This document shows, one piece after another, positions 53,722 to 64,000 of a DNA stretch of 64,000 nt (within the stretch, counting starts at the first letter, position 1; each line of letters begins with the position of its first letter). A program made the position numbers and the translations under genes. The notes beneath the pieces were generated by a model. It saw nothing but the letters and a program-made list of their open reading frames with translations, did not search any database and was not told where the DNA came from. Source of the stretch: Riptortus pedestris (taxonomy: Eukaryota; Arthropoda; Insecta; Hemiptera; Alydidae); assembly GCA_019009955.1 (NCBI GenBank), contig CM032228.1:75191501-75255500 (forward strand), read 5' to 3'.

Positions 53722-54582
53722 TTGGAAGAACAACAATTCTTGAAAATATTCAAATATGGAGTTCATAAATTTTCCAAATATTTGAGTCTGAATCGGTTTA
53801 ATGAAGTTGAAAATAAAAGTCGATTTCCCATTAAAAGTATATATTTTTCTCTTAATAATATACACGATTGCATTATTGAAAAATCTATTTATCAGTCATT
53901 ATAATGAGAAAATACACTCTTTGGGAAATAGTTAGATATTTTTTTTTGTGGGTATTTGATGATTCCAGTTGTTTCTATTATTCAATTTATTTTAAAAAGA
54001 AGAGAACATATCAATCTTGTTCAATGTTTGAGCAAGGTTCAATCGCAGTTATCAATTGAATTCAGTAATTAGAAAGCTGTTACATATTTATGTTACTTGA
54101 GTATCTTGATAGTTATCAGTACGTATCTGGCTTCTACAAGTGACTTTGCTGTTTCCATAATTGTAGAAATAACTCTTTTGACAATATTTTACCATTTCCC
54201 TGATCTCGTACTATTTTAGAATTCAACAATAGAAGAATTAGTTTCAGATTTATTTAAATTTTCGCTTGCCAGGCTAGATCACAACAATGTAGGAAACCAT
54301 GTGGAAGCCCACAAAACTTTAGTCTCTTGTTGTACAACGGTCGCAGAGTTGTTTGGTCCACAATCACTTATATTCCTAAGCATCTTCGTTATGGGAGCAA
54401 CAGGTATACTTTATAAGAGTATCAATATATTAGCGAAAAGTAACCTGGTCTATGGTATCAGCGTCACACTAATTGTGGTCCTTGGGCAGTTTCCTTGTTG
54501 GACATTGGTACACAACTGTAAGACAACAATGTTGGAAGTAACTATTAATTCGTTTAGAAGTGCAAAGCTCAATTTACATTAG
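53722..54582 (+). pseudogene. Gustatory receptor pseudogene, tandem copy of the 41103 gene
   Basis: The sequence aligns along the whole of exon 1 of the intact gene, but the start codon is TTG (53722), and the frame is lost after about residue 58 where the copy runs into TAA near 53902. There are in-frame TAG codons near 54069 and 54216 (the latter from CAG) and indels near 53880-53945. The last part, 54301-54582, stays open (HKTLVSCCTTVAELFGPQS and onward), but the donor has become GTAACT. I found no copies of exons 2-4 downstream. Upstream flanks (about 40915-41100 and 53555-53720) also match, so the duplication included the promoter region. Confidence 0.88.
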
Positions 54583-54959
54583 TGCATAATGTGTCCAGAA
54601 TAAAGGCAGACGTGGATGTAAAGAATCGCAATGGTGGAGTAGGTTTGAAGCATGTCTATGTTAACCACTCATCAAAACACATGCATCATCAAAGTGCCTG
54701 ACGAATAGCCTCGGCTACTGCTTCCTTCCCAATGAGTGCGAGAAACATATGTCAAACAGTGGTCACGTTCATTACGAACGTCATCACGTCATTATACTAT
54801 AAACATTAAATGATCGGTAACATCGATTTATTTCCTGATTACTTTTTATGGAGAATAGAAATCTTCATATAAAATGAGGCTGATAGAAGATACCATTTTT
54901 AATAGCGTTGAAAATAACTATTTTGGGAAATACAATTGTTAACAATACTAATATTATTT

Positions 54960-57010
54960 TTTATTTATTTGGTTTATGCCCCACATCGATGGTGATTGGC
55001 AAGATCTCTGATTAGGGGACAGCTATGCCTTTTAAATCTTTTTAAGTATGCTGATGACCAATTGTATTTAATTCTGTATGCATTTTCAAATGTTTGTATG
55101 TTTTAGATATGTAAGTATTTGTGAAATATATTTGCTGCTGTCAGTTAGTAGTTCTGTCATATCGTAGGGTATGTCAAGGTTTCGTTCGTTGGATGTAGTC
55201 TGTTAGTATATGTTTTATCGTAAGGTTCTTGTTAAGGTATTTGCTTAAAGGGTTGTCGGGCCTTGTCATTAAGTGTCTATGTGTCAGGTATGTGTGGCCG
55301 ATTCTGAGTCTGTCAAGAACAACTTCCATCCGTATGGTACTTCTACTAGTATATGTCTCACTATGTCGTCGTATAGTAAGTTTGTTTGTGTGTATTGAGT
55401 TTGTTGAGTAATTAGTTAAGCCTGGTAGTATGCAGTCGTACTAAGTCCAAGGTCCTGACAATCAATATAGGTTAATTGTATTTTGGGATGTTTGTTGTTT
55501 ATAAAGTTCTTCTGTTACGTTTGGTGCTATTGGATGAGTAGTGTAAATGTCTCGGAGAGTTGATAATGAGCTTAGTGAATCTGAAAAAATTAGTGTGCGT
55601 TTGGGCTGTGATGATGTAGGTGTCATGTTTTTAAGTGCCAACCAGATTGCATGGAGTTGAGCTCCAAGTATGCTGTAGTGGGATGGTAATTTTTCTGAAA
55701 AAAAAACTCCTCTCTCTGTGACTGCTGCAGATCCGAATTTGTGATCGCTATTGGATCCTTCAGTATACCAAGCAGAATTGAAGTTTTTCTTTACTAAAAA
55801 TAATTTGAAGTCATTTATGAAGAATAGTGTGGATGATGTGTCTGATTTTTTAAACTTGGTTAAAGATAGGTCTACAACGTACTTAAAAAGCCAAAGAGGG
55901 AATATATTCTCGATTTGGATACCATAGAGACCTTCATTTTCATTATATCTGATAGCGAAAGGTCGGATATGTGAGGATTTGTTTTCGTATAGTGCAATGA
56001 ATGGGTTTTGCAAAATTTCATTTTTGCAACATCCCTCAGGGAGCGCTTGGATTCTGTAGTACTTCGCCATTAATCTTATGGTTTGTAATACTGGTTCACC
56101 AGCTTCAACAAGAATACTTTCAATAGGTCTGGACCTGAAGGTGCCTATTGACAATCGAATACCTGTATTTTGTATTGGGTTAAGTATTTTGAGTGTATTG
56201 GGCTTGGCAGACGAGTATGCTATACTTCCATAATCCAAAAGAGATTATGTAACATCGATAGAAGTTTAACATTGCTTTCCTGTCAGCACCCCATTTAGTA
56301 TTACTTAGGATTCTCAAAAAATGTAAGGGTTTTCTACATTTATTGACAAGATCCTTCAAGTGGGGTACCCATATTAGGTGTTTGTCAAGGGTCATGCCTA
56401 AGAATTTCATTGTATGTATGGGTTCAATGTTTAAATGTAATTGGTAGTAGATGTCTTTTCCCCTCCGCGTAAGTAGTGTGGTTTAAGTCTTTGCTGATGA
56501 GAAAGTTTTCCTTTGCCAGATAGTGTAGAGGTTGTGGTGTAATATATTAGTAGATCGTCAACACATAGACGGTGCTGGTTATCTGCTAGAATGTATTCCT
56601 TTGACGTCTCCAGTAAAAAATAGAGTTGTGCTTAGAGCACTCCCTTGAGGACCACCCATTTCCTGATTAAATAATTCAGATGTATTTCTAACTCTGAACG
56701 ATCTGTTAAATAAATAAATCGGAGGATTTTTCTTTTGACAACAAATACAGCGAGCCAAGACAAAATTACATTCTGAAAAACTGTGTCGAAAGTTATTACA
56801 AAGGAGACGTCTAGGACTGATTTCTTATTTATAATGGCGTTTTCTAGCCTGACAATATGGCCCATTGTGGAGTGATTTTGTCTAAAGCCACATTGGAATT
56901 TTGAAAGAGAGCCTGATGATTCAAGAAACCAAAGCAGTCGTTTATTTAACATTGTTTCAAATAGCTTACTGACACAGCTTGTAAGAGTGATACGTTCATA
57001 ATTTATCATC
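54960..57010 (-). mobile_element. Decayed non-LTR retrotransposon (RT, RNase H, C-terminal zinc region)
   Basis: Reading from 57009 downward: RT motifs (YERITLTSCVSKLFETMLNKRL, FQCGFRQNHSTMGHIVRLE), thumb region (KFLGMTLDKHLIWVPHLKDL, 56410-56180), then 56238-55462 with the connection and an RNase H start (KFGSAAVTERGVFFSEKL, ILGAQLHAIWLALKN, LIFSDSLSSL). Further down (about 55330-55230) the sequence matches the GHTYLTHRHLM segment of the fragment at 18690-18900. Both end in a GGGGCATAAA(A/C)CAAATAAATA tail (here about 54970-54990). Several frameshifts; dead. Domain order fits an I/Jockey-group element. Confidence 0.85.
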
Positions 57011-57429
57011 AGTTTTATCTTTGTTCGGTTTTAGAACAGGTATTATGATGCTCTGCCTACAGCTTTCAGAATATTAAAATTTTAATGAATCTATAGCATT
57101 ATTACCTAGTGCCTGTAGTGTTACCTCACTGAAGTGAAACAACGTAATACGGGCATCCCATTTATCAGCACTCATCAACGTGACACACACTCAACATATA
57201 TAATTGTGTTAAAGATTAAATATATATTTTATAAATTTACGGCCTGTCTCCCCCCCAGGAGACATCGACTCCTCAAGAAGTCTTGGCGTTCAGCGGACCC
57301 ACTGGCCACTATAGCATTTTTAATGCTAACTAAAACTATATTTAAAACTAAAACTAAGAAGATTCCATCTAGAATCCAAAGAATGGAGCACGGGAATTTA
57401 AATAAACTCCCACGTTAGAGAATTAATAA

Positions 57430-57562
57430 TAAATCCCTTAAGGGAAATCAGCTATTGAGGTCGTTCTCATGACGCGAGTTTCGAAAAATTGTATTGAACC
57501 AATCTTATTGAACATTAAATGTTCTATAATTATTGTTATATACGTTTTTTCACTATCTTGAA

Positions 57563-57570
<8 letters not shown>
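57430..57570 (+). mobile_element. Helentron-like 5' fragment
   Basis: CCCTTAAGGGAAATCAGCTA, TTGAGGTCGTTCTCATGACG, then an internal deletion joining to AACCAATCTTATTGAACATT and a (TA)n tract. Confidence 0.6.

Positions 57571-57630
<60 letters not shown>
57567..57630. repeat. (TA)n microsatellite
   Basis: Pure TA joining a Helentron-like fragment and a copy of the second repeat family. Confidence 0.95.
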
Positions 57631-57631
<1 letters not shown>

Positions 57632-58600
57632 TAGCTAAGGTACCCGACTTCGCTCGGGAGTTCATTTGAGGTTTAATGATGATGGTTATTTCTTTTTGCA
57701 AGTCTTTACTTTCCACAATATTTTAACATTTCCCGATGTATACCCGTCGTTGCTGTGGATTTGTTAATAATAAAATTATTTGTGTTGTAAGGCTTCAATG
57801 TCCACAACATTTTTATATTTCCCGTCTCCTGTGCATGTAGTTTTTTTTCTTTTTTTTTTTTTTGTTTTTTTTTTTTACATATAATTCATAATCGTAGAAA
57901 GTATTCTGTCCTCCAAAGTATGTTTGAATTAAAAGTCCTTTCCCTTGATACGGTATAAAGACCAACAGTGACTAAAAACCGAACAGAAAATGTAATATAG
58001 TGCAAATTGTTATTTCAGGTTTCTCTTATAACCCCTCCTCCTGTTTGAACCTAAAAAATGTAATATAGCTAATAATCATTTAAGAATTAATGCTAATACA
58101 CATGCCGAGCTTTGTTAAATTCCCTTCAATCGTTAGTGCCATATACAATTGTCGCCTCCCGCTTTGTTTTTTAGTGCATTCTCGTTTATACTTAGTTATA
58201 CGGCAAAAGTGAATATAACAAAAGTTACTCTTAATAACAGAATAAACAATATTTGTCATGAGCGTATCTGCCGAAAAACCATTAGGAAACGAAATATTGC
58301 TATTTTTAATTTCAGGCCTCCCATACAACCCCCACTCCTGCTCGCCCCTAGAAATGTTGGTACAGCTTTTTATCATTTAGGAGTTACCCCTAATTCACAT
58401 ACCGAGTTTTGTTTAACTCGGTTGAGTCTTTTGTGCCAATTAAAATTGTTGACTCCAGCTATAGTTTTTAGCGTATAACTCATTTATACTTATGTATACA
58501 AAAAAGTGTACATAACAAAAGTTACTCTAAATAACAAACTAAACAATTTCGTTATGTGCATATTTACCGAAAAATCAATGCGAAACGAAATACACTATTC
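57631..58600. mobile_element. Second interspersed repeat family, reverse copy
   Basis: Begins CTAGCTAAGGTACCCGACTT CGCTCGGGAG right after a (TA)n tract, then contains reverse copies of the GGCCTCCC, TAACAAAAGTTACTCT and TATAACTCATTTATACTT segments. ORFs at 58080 and 58149 lie in it and are not genes. Confidence 0.55.
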
Positions 58601-58859
58601 TTCTTAACTTTTCTAAATCTTATTTTGAGACAAGAAGAGTGATTCTGAGCGGAATAAAATGGAAAATATGCATATGGCAGGTAGGTGTCATGTATGACAC
58701 CTACTTGTCAAATTTGTCCTAGATCACAGCCTTGTCGTTCAAAGGTTAATTCACTTTTTGCTTTACCCCTACATTTTCTATGACCAGGATGTCTTGCACG
58801 AATTCATAATCCGAGAGAGGAGTTATTTTACATTCGAATCAATTTTATACAGGCTTAGT

Positions 58860-59670
58860 ACTTCAATTAACCATGATTGAGGAACAGAATCGTAGGCATT
58901 TCTGCCCACGCCATTGAGAGATTTTCGTTGTTTTTAGAAAACCTGTGATGCAATAAATGAGTTTATTACAAGTATCTCTTTACAATCTTTTGAGTTACCT
59001 TTACATAATTGGGATGTAATGTACTATAAAAGTATTTAAACCAATAACCTTGAATACCATCTTGCCCGAGAGTTTTCAAATTTTGAATATTTTTAACCAT
59101 TTACCTCACATCATCTTTAGTTATGATGCACTCCTATATTTGAGGGATTTGTTCGTTACCACTTAATATACTTGGCCTCAACAAACATTTTGCATTATGT
59201 GAGACTGGTGTTTCCCAAATGCTCCCCCAATAATTGAAAATGTCTTCAACATTAATTCCATAGTTTCAAACAAATCCCATATTTCTTTTTAAGACAATCC
59301 AGTAGAATTGTTTTTCATTCTTACTGGAAAGCTTGTTGTGTTTTCGTTGTTGGTAAGCCTCTAAATATCTATGAATCCTATTGGCATAGACTGCAAGTTT
59401 TTGCTTTCCTATGCCTAAATATAATCTTAATTTATCCAAAAGTTTTTTTTCTTCTACTATACCAACATAAAGCACGAGTATCTCATCAATTTTCCTCTTT
59501 AGCTTGTTGCTTGCTTTTTCAGTGTCATTGATATAATTTGATAAAACACCAATCCTACGACGGATATCGGCAACTTTCTTTTCAAGTCTTTGTCGCCATG
59601 GGGGAATATTTGAACATTTTTTACCAGTCTCATTAATAAGATTGGTTATTTTTCTATCATAGCCTTAATA
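58860..59670 (-). mobile_element. Non-LTR reverse transcriptase fragment
   Basis: The minus strand from about 59640 reads NIPPWRQRLEKKVADIRR, then YANRIHRYLEAYQQRKHNK, KQFYWIVLK, and after stops (near 59080-59000) LKTLGQDGIQGYW, a form of the P..DG.QGYW segment that opens the RT domain in some non-LTR elements. Several stops; not functional. Confidence 0.65.
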
Positions 59671-60955
59671 GCTTGTCACATCTAGCTTTGTGTACTGTGT
59701 ATGACCTTATGTTAGTGTAGATGAATAGTGTTCTGTGTGTTGTGTGTACTGTACTCGGGTCTGGAGGGTTCGTAGAGTCCCAACAACTGAGCACAACAGT
59801 GTCCCTGAGGATTTAATAATAATTTTCGTTATTATTATGATTATGTATTTTTTTTTCCTTTTATTATTATTATCATTTGTATATATTTTATTTTTTCAGA
59901 TTCATATTTTTATTTCCTATATTAACAAATTATTTTCTGAATTTAAACCATTATAATTTAATACTAAAAATATCTTCCAAATTATACAAACTATTACAAT
60001 TTAAAAAAAATAATAATAAATATCGGCCACCTATACTATCTTGCCGTGACTTCAGCAACCCAATCTTTTAAGCAGCCTTTAATTACTTTTATTTCTTCAT
60101 AAAGGTTTTTCTTCTTCTTCTAGTTATTCATATCTGCTAGGAGATAACACCATTTCACAAACAGAAACAGCCTACTCTAAATGGTTTAAATTTCAAGTAT
60201 CACTTTTTATTTATTGGGGTAGCTAAAGAACAAGTTTAAGTTTGGCAGCCTGTCACCAGCAGTGCTGAACTTCAGAGAAAGATTGTTAATACTTGCAGAC
60301 CTTTCTCTCTTCAGTCAATTAGTGAAGCAGAGACTGAAGAATTATGTGATGCAGGGGGTGGAACTACTCACTTTATGGGACCTTACCATTTTCCATCAAT
60401 CCAAGGGTAATTTGCGTTTCCTACATTACAAATGAGGTAAAAATTTCTTATGAACTCATTCTTTAGGACACATGCCATGTTATTTGATAATAACATTTTT
60501 TTCAATAAAACCAATATTAATGATGATATTGACAAAAACAAGTCTTGACTTCTAATTAAATACCCATTCCTGAAGTGGTAGAAAAGTATAAATGAACACA
60601 TGTTTACAATATTTATTCTCTTTTAAGCATCAAACATATCTTTGATCTTAAAATGCCATGAAAGAGTTTCATACAAACATTAACATTGCACAAAATATTC
60701 TTTGCCTGTAAAGCCTACAAAAATAATTTTTCCCCAATTATAGTGTTTTTTATAACTACTTCAAAATAATAGAGCTAGCTACAAATAAGTCTTTATTTTT
60801 TTTCTTGATACAATAGTTTGATAGAAAGTCTCAACTTGTAATATAGAAAACTCTTTATTATTGAGTAGATTTTTAGTGTGGACTACTATTAACTACTAAA
60901 GATTGAAGTTAAGAATATTAATGCTTATGATCTTAAATTAAAAACCATTTCATGC

Positions 60956-61140
60956 AACTAATCAGATGGGTAATCTTCAGGTTACCACCTTTTTATAGCC
61001 TGGTTGGGTCTGCGGATTTTATTCAGTGAATTTGTCACTAAATCATTTCTCTTTGCCCCCATGGGACTCAAACCTAAATTTGATTTAATGTTTTTTCTGA
61101 AACAATGAGATCTATGCCTTAACACACTTAACTAATGTAA
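60956..61140 (-). mobile_element. tRNA-derived SINE copy
   Basis: Minus strand has GTTTGAGTCCCATGGGGGC (box B region) followed by the diverged body (AACCAGGCTATAAAAAGGTG) and GGGTAA-like end. More diverged than the others. Confidence 0.55.
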
Positions 61141-61639
61141 TCCCCAAGTTGAGAATTTTCATGCAAAAAAAAAGAAGCAGAATGTTACTTTGTTTTATAC
61201 ATATGAACTAATTACAATCTCATATTTCATTTTTCAAAAGTGATACAATAAATTTCAAACTTGACACTATACAGTTTAAATTTAAAATATAACCATTGTG
61301 ATATTAATTTTCTATTTTTATGTCATAACATTGTTCTTCTTAACAAAACACATTTTGACGATACTGTTGTTTATGACTTTATACTTTTTACATTCGACTT
61401 TTTATTTGACAAATAAGAAATCCGGCCTGGAGAAGCTGTTTGTTCAAAATACAAAATAAAAACAGTTGATTCCTGAAGAGTAATAACGCCAAAGGAATGA
61501 ATGAAAAGTAGCCTTCATTATGCCTCACTTGCCATAAACAAAATAATTCATTAATAATACAATTATAATTTAATAAAAGCCTAGTAAAAGTAAAAATAAA
61601 CAAAACTCTGATGCAATAAGTAACTAATTACATCTTCAC

Positions 61640-62060
61640 TTATATAGTTGACATTATTATAATAATTAGGACAATAAAGACAACTAATTCATTGGCCATC
61701 TCTTCATTCTTCTTCATCCAAGCATGTCTATCTGTGGCCAATCTCCACCGCATTGCTCCTACTATTTCTTTTATCCAGCCAGCCCATCTTTTGGCCTGTC
61801 TTCCACGTCTTCTTTTTAGGTTGTATGGAGTCCACAAAGTTAATTGCTTTGACCATCTATCATCTGGAGTCCTGAGGAGGTGGCCCATTTCTATTTCAAT
61901 GATTCTATGTAGTCCTTGATATCTGTCAGTTTTGTTTTTCTCTAATGATGGCATTTCTGATATGGGCTTTCCTCCTGATGTTTAGCACGCTCCTTTCCAC
62001 TGATCTTTGCCATACTTCCAGTTTCCTTGATTGAAAAAACTTTGCGCAGAGGCATAACCA
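61640..62060 (-). mobile_element. Non-LTR C-terminal fragment
   Basis: The minus strand reads EVWQRSVERSVLNIRRKAHI (about 62015-61955), then after a frameshift MGHLLRTPDDRWSKQLTLWT and KRRRGRQAKRWAGWIKEIVG. GH..R..DDRW....W.P...R..GR...RW.D is the C-terminal region of many insect RTE/CR1-like reverse transcriptases. Truncated and frameshifted. Confidence 0.75.
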
Positions 62061-62384
62061 ATGAAGGTCTACTGATGTGAGATGTGATGGCTAATTAGAA
62101 AAAATAAACAGATTTCATCTTCTATACTCAAGTATATAATTTACTAAGGTTCCAGACATAGTACAAATGTTGGTTTAGTGCAAACTAAAAGAAATAAAGA
62201 GTTGTTTAAAGAAGTAGATTAAAATTTGACATTTTTAATTTATAGTTGAGAAGAACAAAATTGCCTATTCTATCAATATCTTAGGATAGCTGACTGACAA
62301 GACTTGAATGAATTAGTATGAGATATTGAGGCAATGTGCATTCAAATTAATTTTTTTTGCTCTCTCTTTTTTTAAAGCAGTTTT

Positions 62385-62500
62385 CCCTTGGGTATTGAGG
62401 CTGTGCTCATTATGGGATTTTCAAAGACTATTCTCCAAATGCCCATCGATCATCCCCAGGAAATGACGAAAATGAGTTCCAATATGCGCACACACCCACA
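62385..62500 (+). mobile_element. Helentron-like 5' fragment, diverged
   Basis: CCCTTGGGTATTGAGGCTGT, CAAATGCCCATCGATCATCC, AGGAAATGACGAAAATGAGT. Start of the family only. Confidence 0.55.
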
Positions 62501-64000
62501 TAACTTACGAAATAGGTAAAATAAAAAAATTAAATCACCTCCATTATTAGGAGTTGTTTAGAAAAAGCTATAAAACCTATCTCGTGGAAAATGTAATATT
62601 CTGAAATTTTTGTTCCTTTGAGTTACTCACTCGCTTAGTTTATGGCCATATTTATTACTCTTCTTTTCACTTAGATGCTACTAGACACTACTATGTCTAT
62701 AACCTTGGCCTAAAACATCTTAAGCTATTCAAAGTAGTCAGCAACTAGGATCCTTTTTCTCAGTCAAGCATCATTCCATTTCTTGATTCCCTTCTCTCGT
62801 TCATGATCTAAATAATGGTTAGTTTTATCACTGTTTGCTGAGCAAGTACCTCAAAAATTGCCTCTTTAATCAAATTTATCAAACTTCTCCCAACTTCTAC
62901 AGCACATAGGCCGTTATGGCTCTATTTTCAGAGTTTTTAATGATATGTTTGAGAACATATACATCCCAAAATGAAACTGCTTTGTGTCGTTTGATCTCTC
63001 CATCAGTAGAGGGTTTGCACTTTGTTATTTCATCTGTATCTCAGCCAGACTGTCATAGGTAGATGTTTTTCCATCACTTCTCCATTCTTATAGGGTATAC
63101 ATAACAGTGATACATTGGAGAATCTTCCCTTTGGTCTGATTTTTCAAACTCTGTCATTGTTGCAATAGTATTCCAATTTGAAATGCTCTTTCTTACTCAT
63201 AACAACAGGGCCTTGCATATTCCAAAGAACCATTGTTTATTACGAAGTATTCATGCAGGTAGGCCACACACATATCAGCTTCCATCCATTGGTTCTTGTG
63301 CAAAGCAAATTTCAATGCAGCAGCTCAGCCTGATCTAGGTTTAAAAATAGGTGCAAGTTACCTTAAGAAAAACTAAATTATATTTCTTCTTTTTTCTAGA
63401 GATTTCATATTGACTGACCGTTAACTGATCTATTTTACCACTATACATTTTTAGAATTATTTTATTACATCAATTATTTTCAAAGGATTCGACTTAAAAT
63501 ACATAAATATCAATTTGCTGTCTGATGCAATTATCTTTCTGAAGCATGAATAATTGAAACTTGTCATCTAATCAGGTAAAATATAGTATAAACGTGATAA
63601 CCAATGGTAAATAAAAGATTTTTGTTGTATTTTACTGTTCATATATCATTTCTGCTCGGCTGCTCCTATTACAAGAAGACAAGCTTCTACAGTTCCTCCT
63701 CGATATGATCAAAATACACTTGAAAATGGGTCTCTTTTTACTGCATTCAGATAGTCATCTAGTATCTTCCTGGGAATTCAATATGGATTCATTCTTCAAA
63801 CATGTCTCAACCACTGTCCTTCTAAATAGCACATATAATGAACAATTACTTAATATTGGAAATAATCCATTAACCATTTATATATTCATAAAACCAAGAA
63901 AACTTTGAAACTATTATTTTGGCACTATATTTTGATATTTGAATGTTCTTGGGTTATAATGAGTTGAAACATGGGAGTATGCGTGCATTTTAATGCTCTG
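62501..64000. other. No gene recognised
   Basis: AT-rich, only short ORFs. A minus-strand stretch near 63340-63180 (reading MEADMCVAYLHEYFVINNGS) is briefly open but matches nothing I know. Confidence 0.45.

Noticed and set aside
55229..55411. Plus-strand ORF
   Set aside because: Antisense to the C-terminal region of a minus-strand non-LTR element.
59735..59956. Hydrophobic 73-residue ORF
   Set aside because: Second half is translation of a (TTA)n/T-rich stretch; no homologous features recognised.

Overview
This is AT-rich nuclear DNA from an insect. The evidence is spliced genes with GT-AG introns, a pacifastin/Kazal protease-inhibitor gene, gustatory-receptor genes ending in the insect TYhhhhhQF motif, and dense Tc1/mariner, piggyBac, non-LTR, Helentron-like and SINE debris. 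I cannot name the species or order from the sequence. Most ORFs in the window are shadows of satellites, (TA)n tracts or transposon remnants.

Layout. 1-9.8 kb: repeats only (two solo-LTR-like units, a decayed Ty3/gypsy-like element interrupted by a short Helentron-like element, tRNA-derived SINEs, (TA)n tracts). 9.85-17.06 kb: a 37/38-bp minisatellite field, split by a non-LTR 3' fragment, a (TA)n tract and a nearly intact Tc1-like transposon. 17.28-35.81 kb (+): an eight-exon gene reconstructed here. It encodes a secreted protein of 276 residues: signal peptide, Kazal-like domain, three pacifastin light-chain domains, second Kazal-like domain. All seven introns are phase 1, and every join keeps the frame. 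Its introns carry a 52-bp and a 33-bp satellite, a (GA)n tract, a mariner fragment and several Helentron-like copies. 38.3-39.5 kb: an internally deleted piggyBac element with perfect TIRs and TTAA duplications. 41.1-52.7 kb (+): a four-exon gustatory receptor of about 340 residues with a 70-bp satellite and a non-LTR ORF1 remnant in intron 1 and a ~195-bp repeat in intron 2. 53.7-54.6 kb (+): a pseudogenised tandem copy of it. 55-62 kb: non-LTR reverse-transcriptase remnants, mostly on the minus strand. 62.5-64 kb: nothing recognised.

The two genes are not obviously related in function. The inhibitor should act outside the cell on serine proteases; its three pacifastin domains have different predicted reactive sites (Lys, Leu, Arg), so it probably has a broad target range. 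The receptor should be a seven-transmembrane taste or chemosensory channel subunit. The most novel items are the Kazal-pacifastin-Kazal architecture with its two odd-cysteine Kazal domains, and the Helentron-like family, which carries its own (TA)n tract and has seeded microsatellites through the window.
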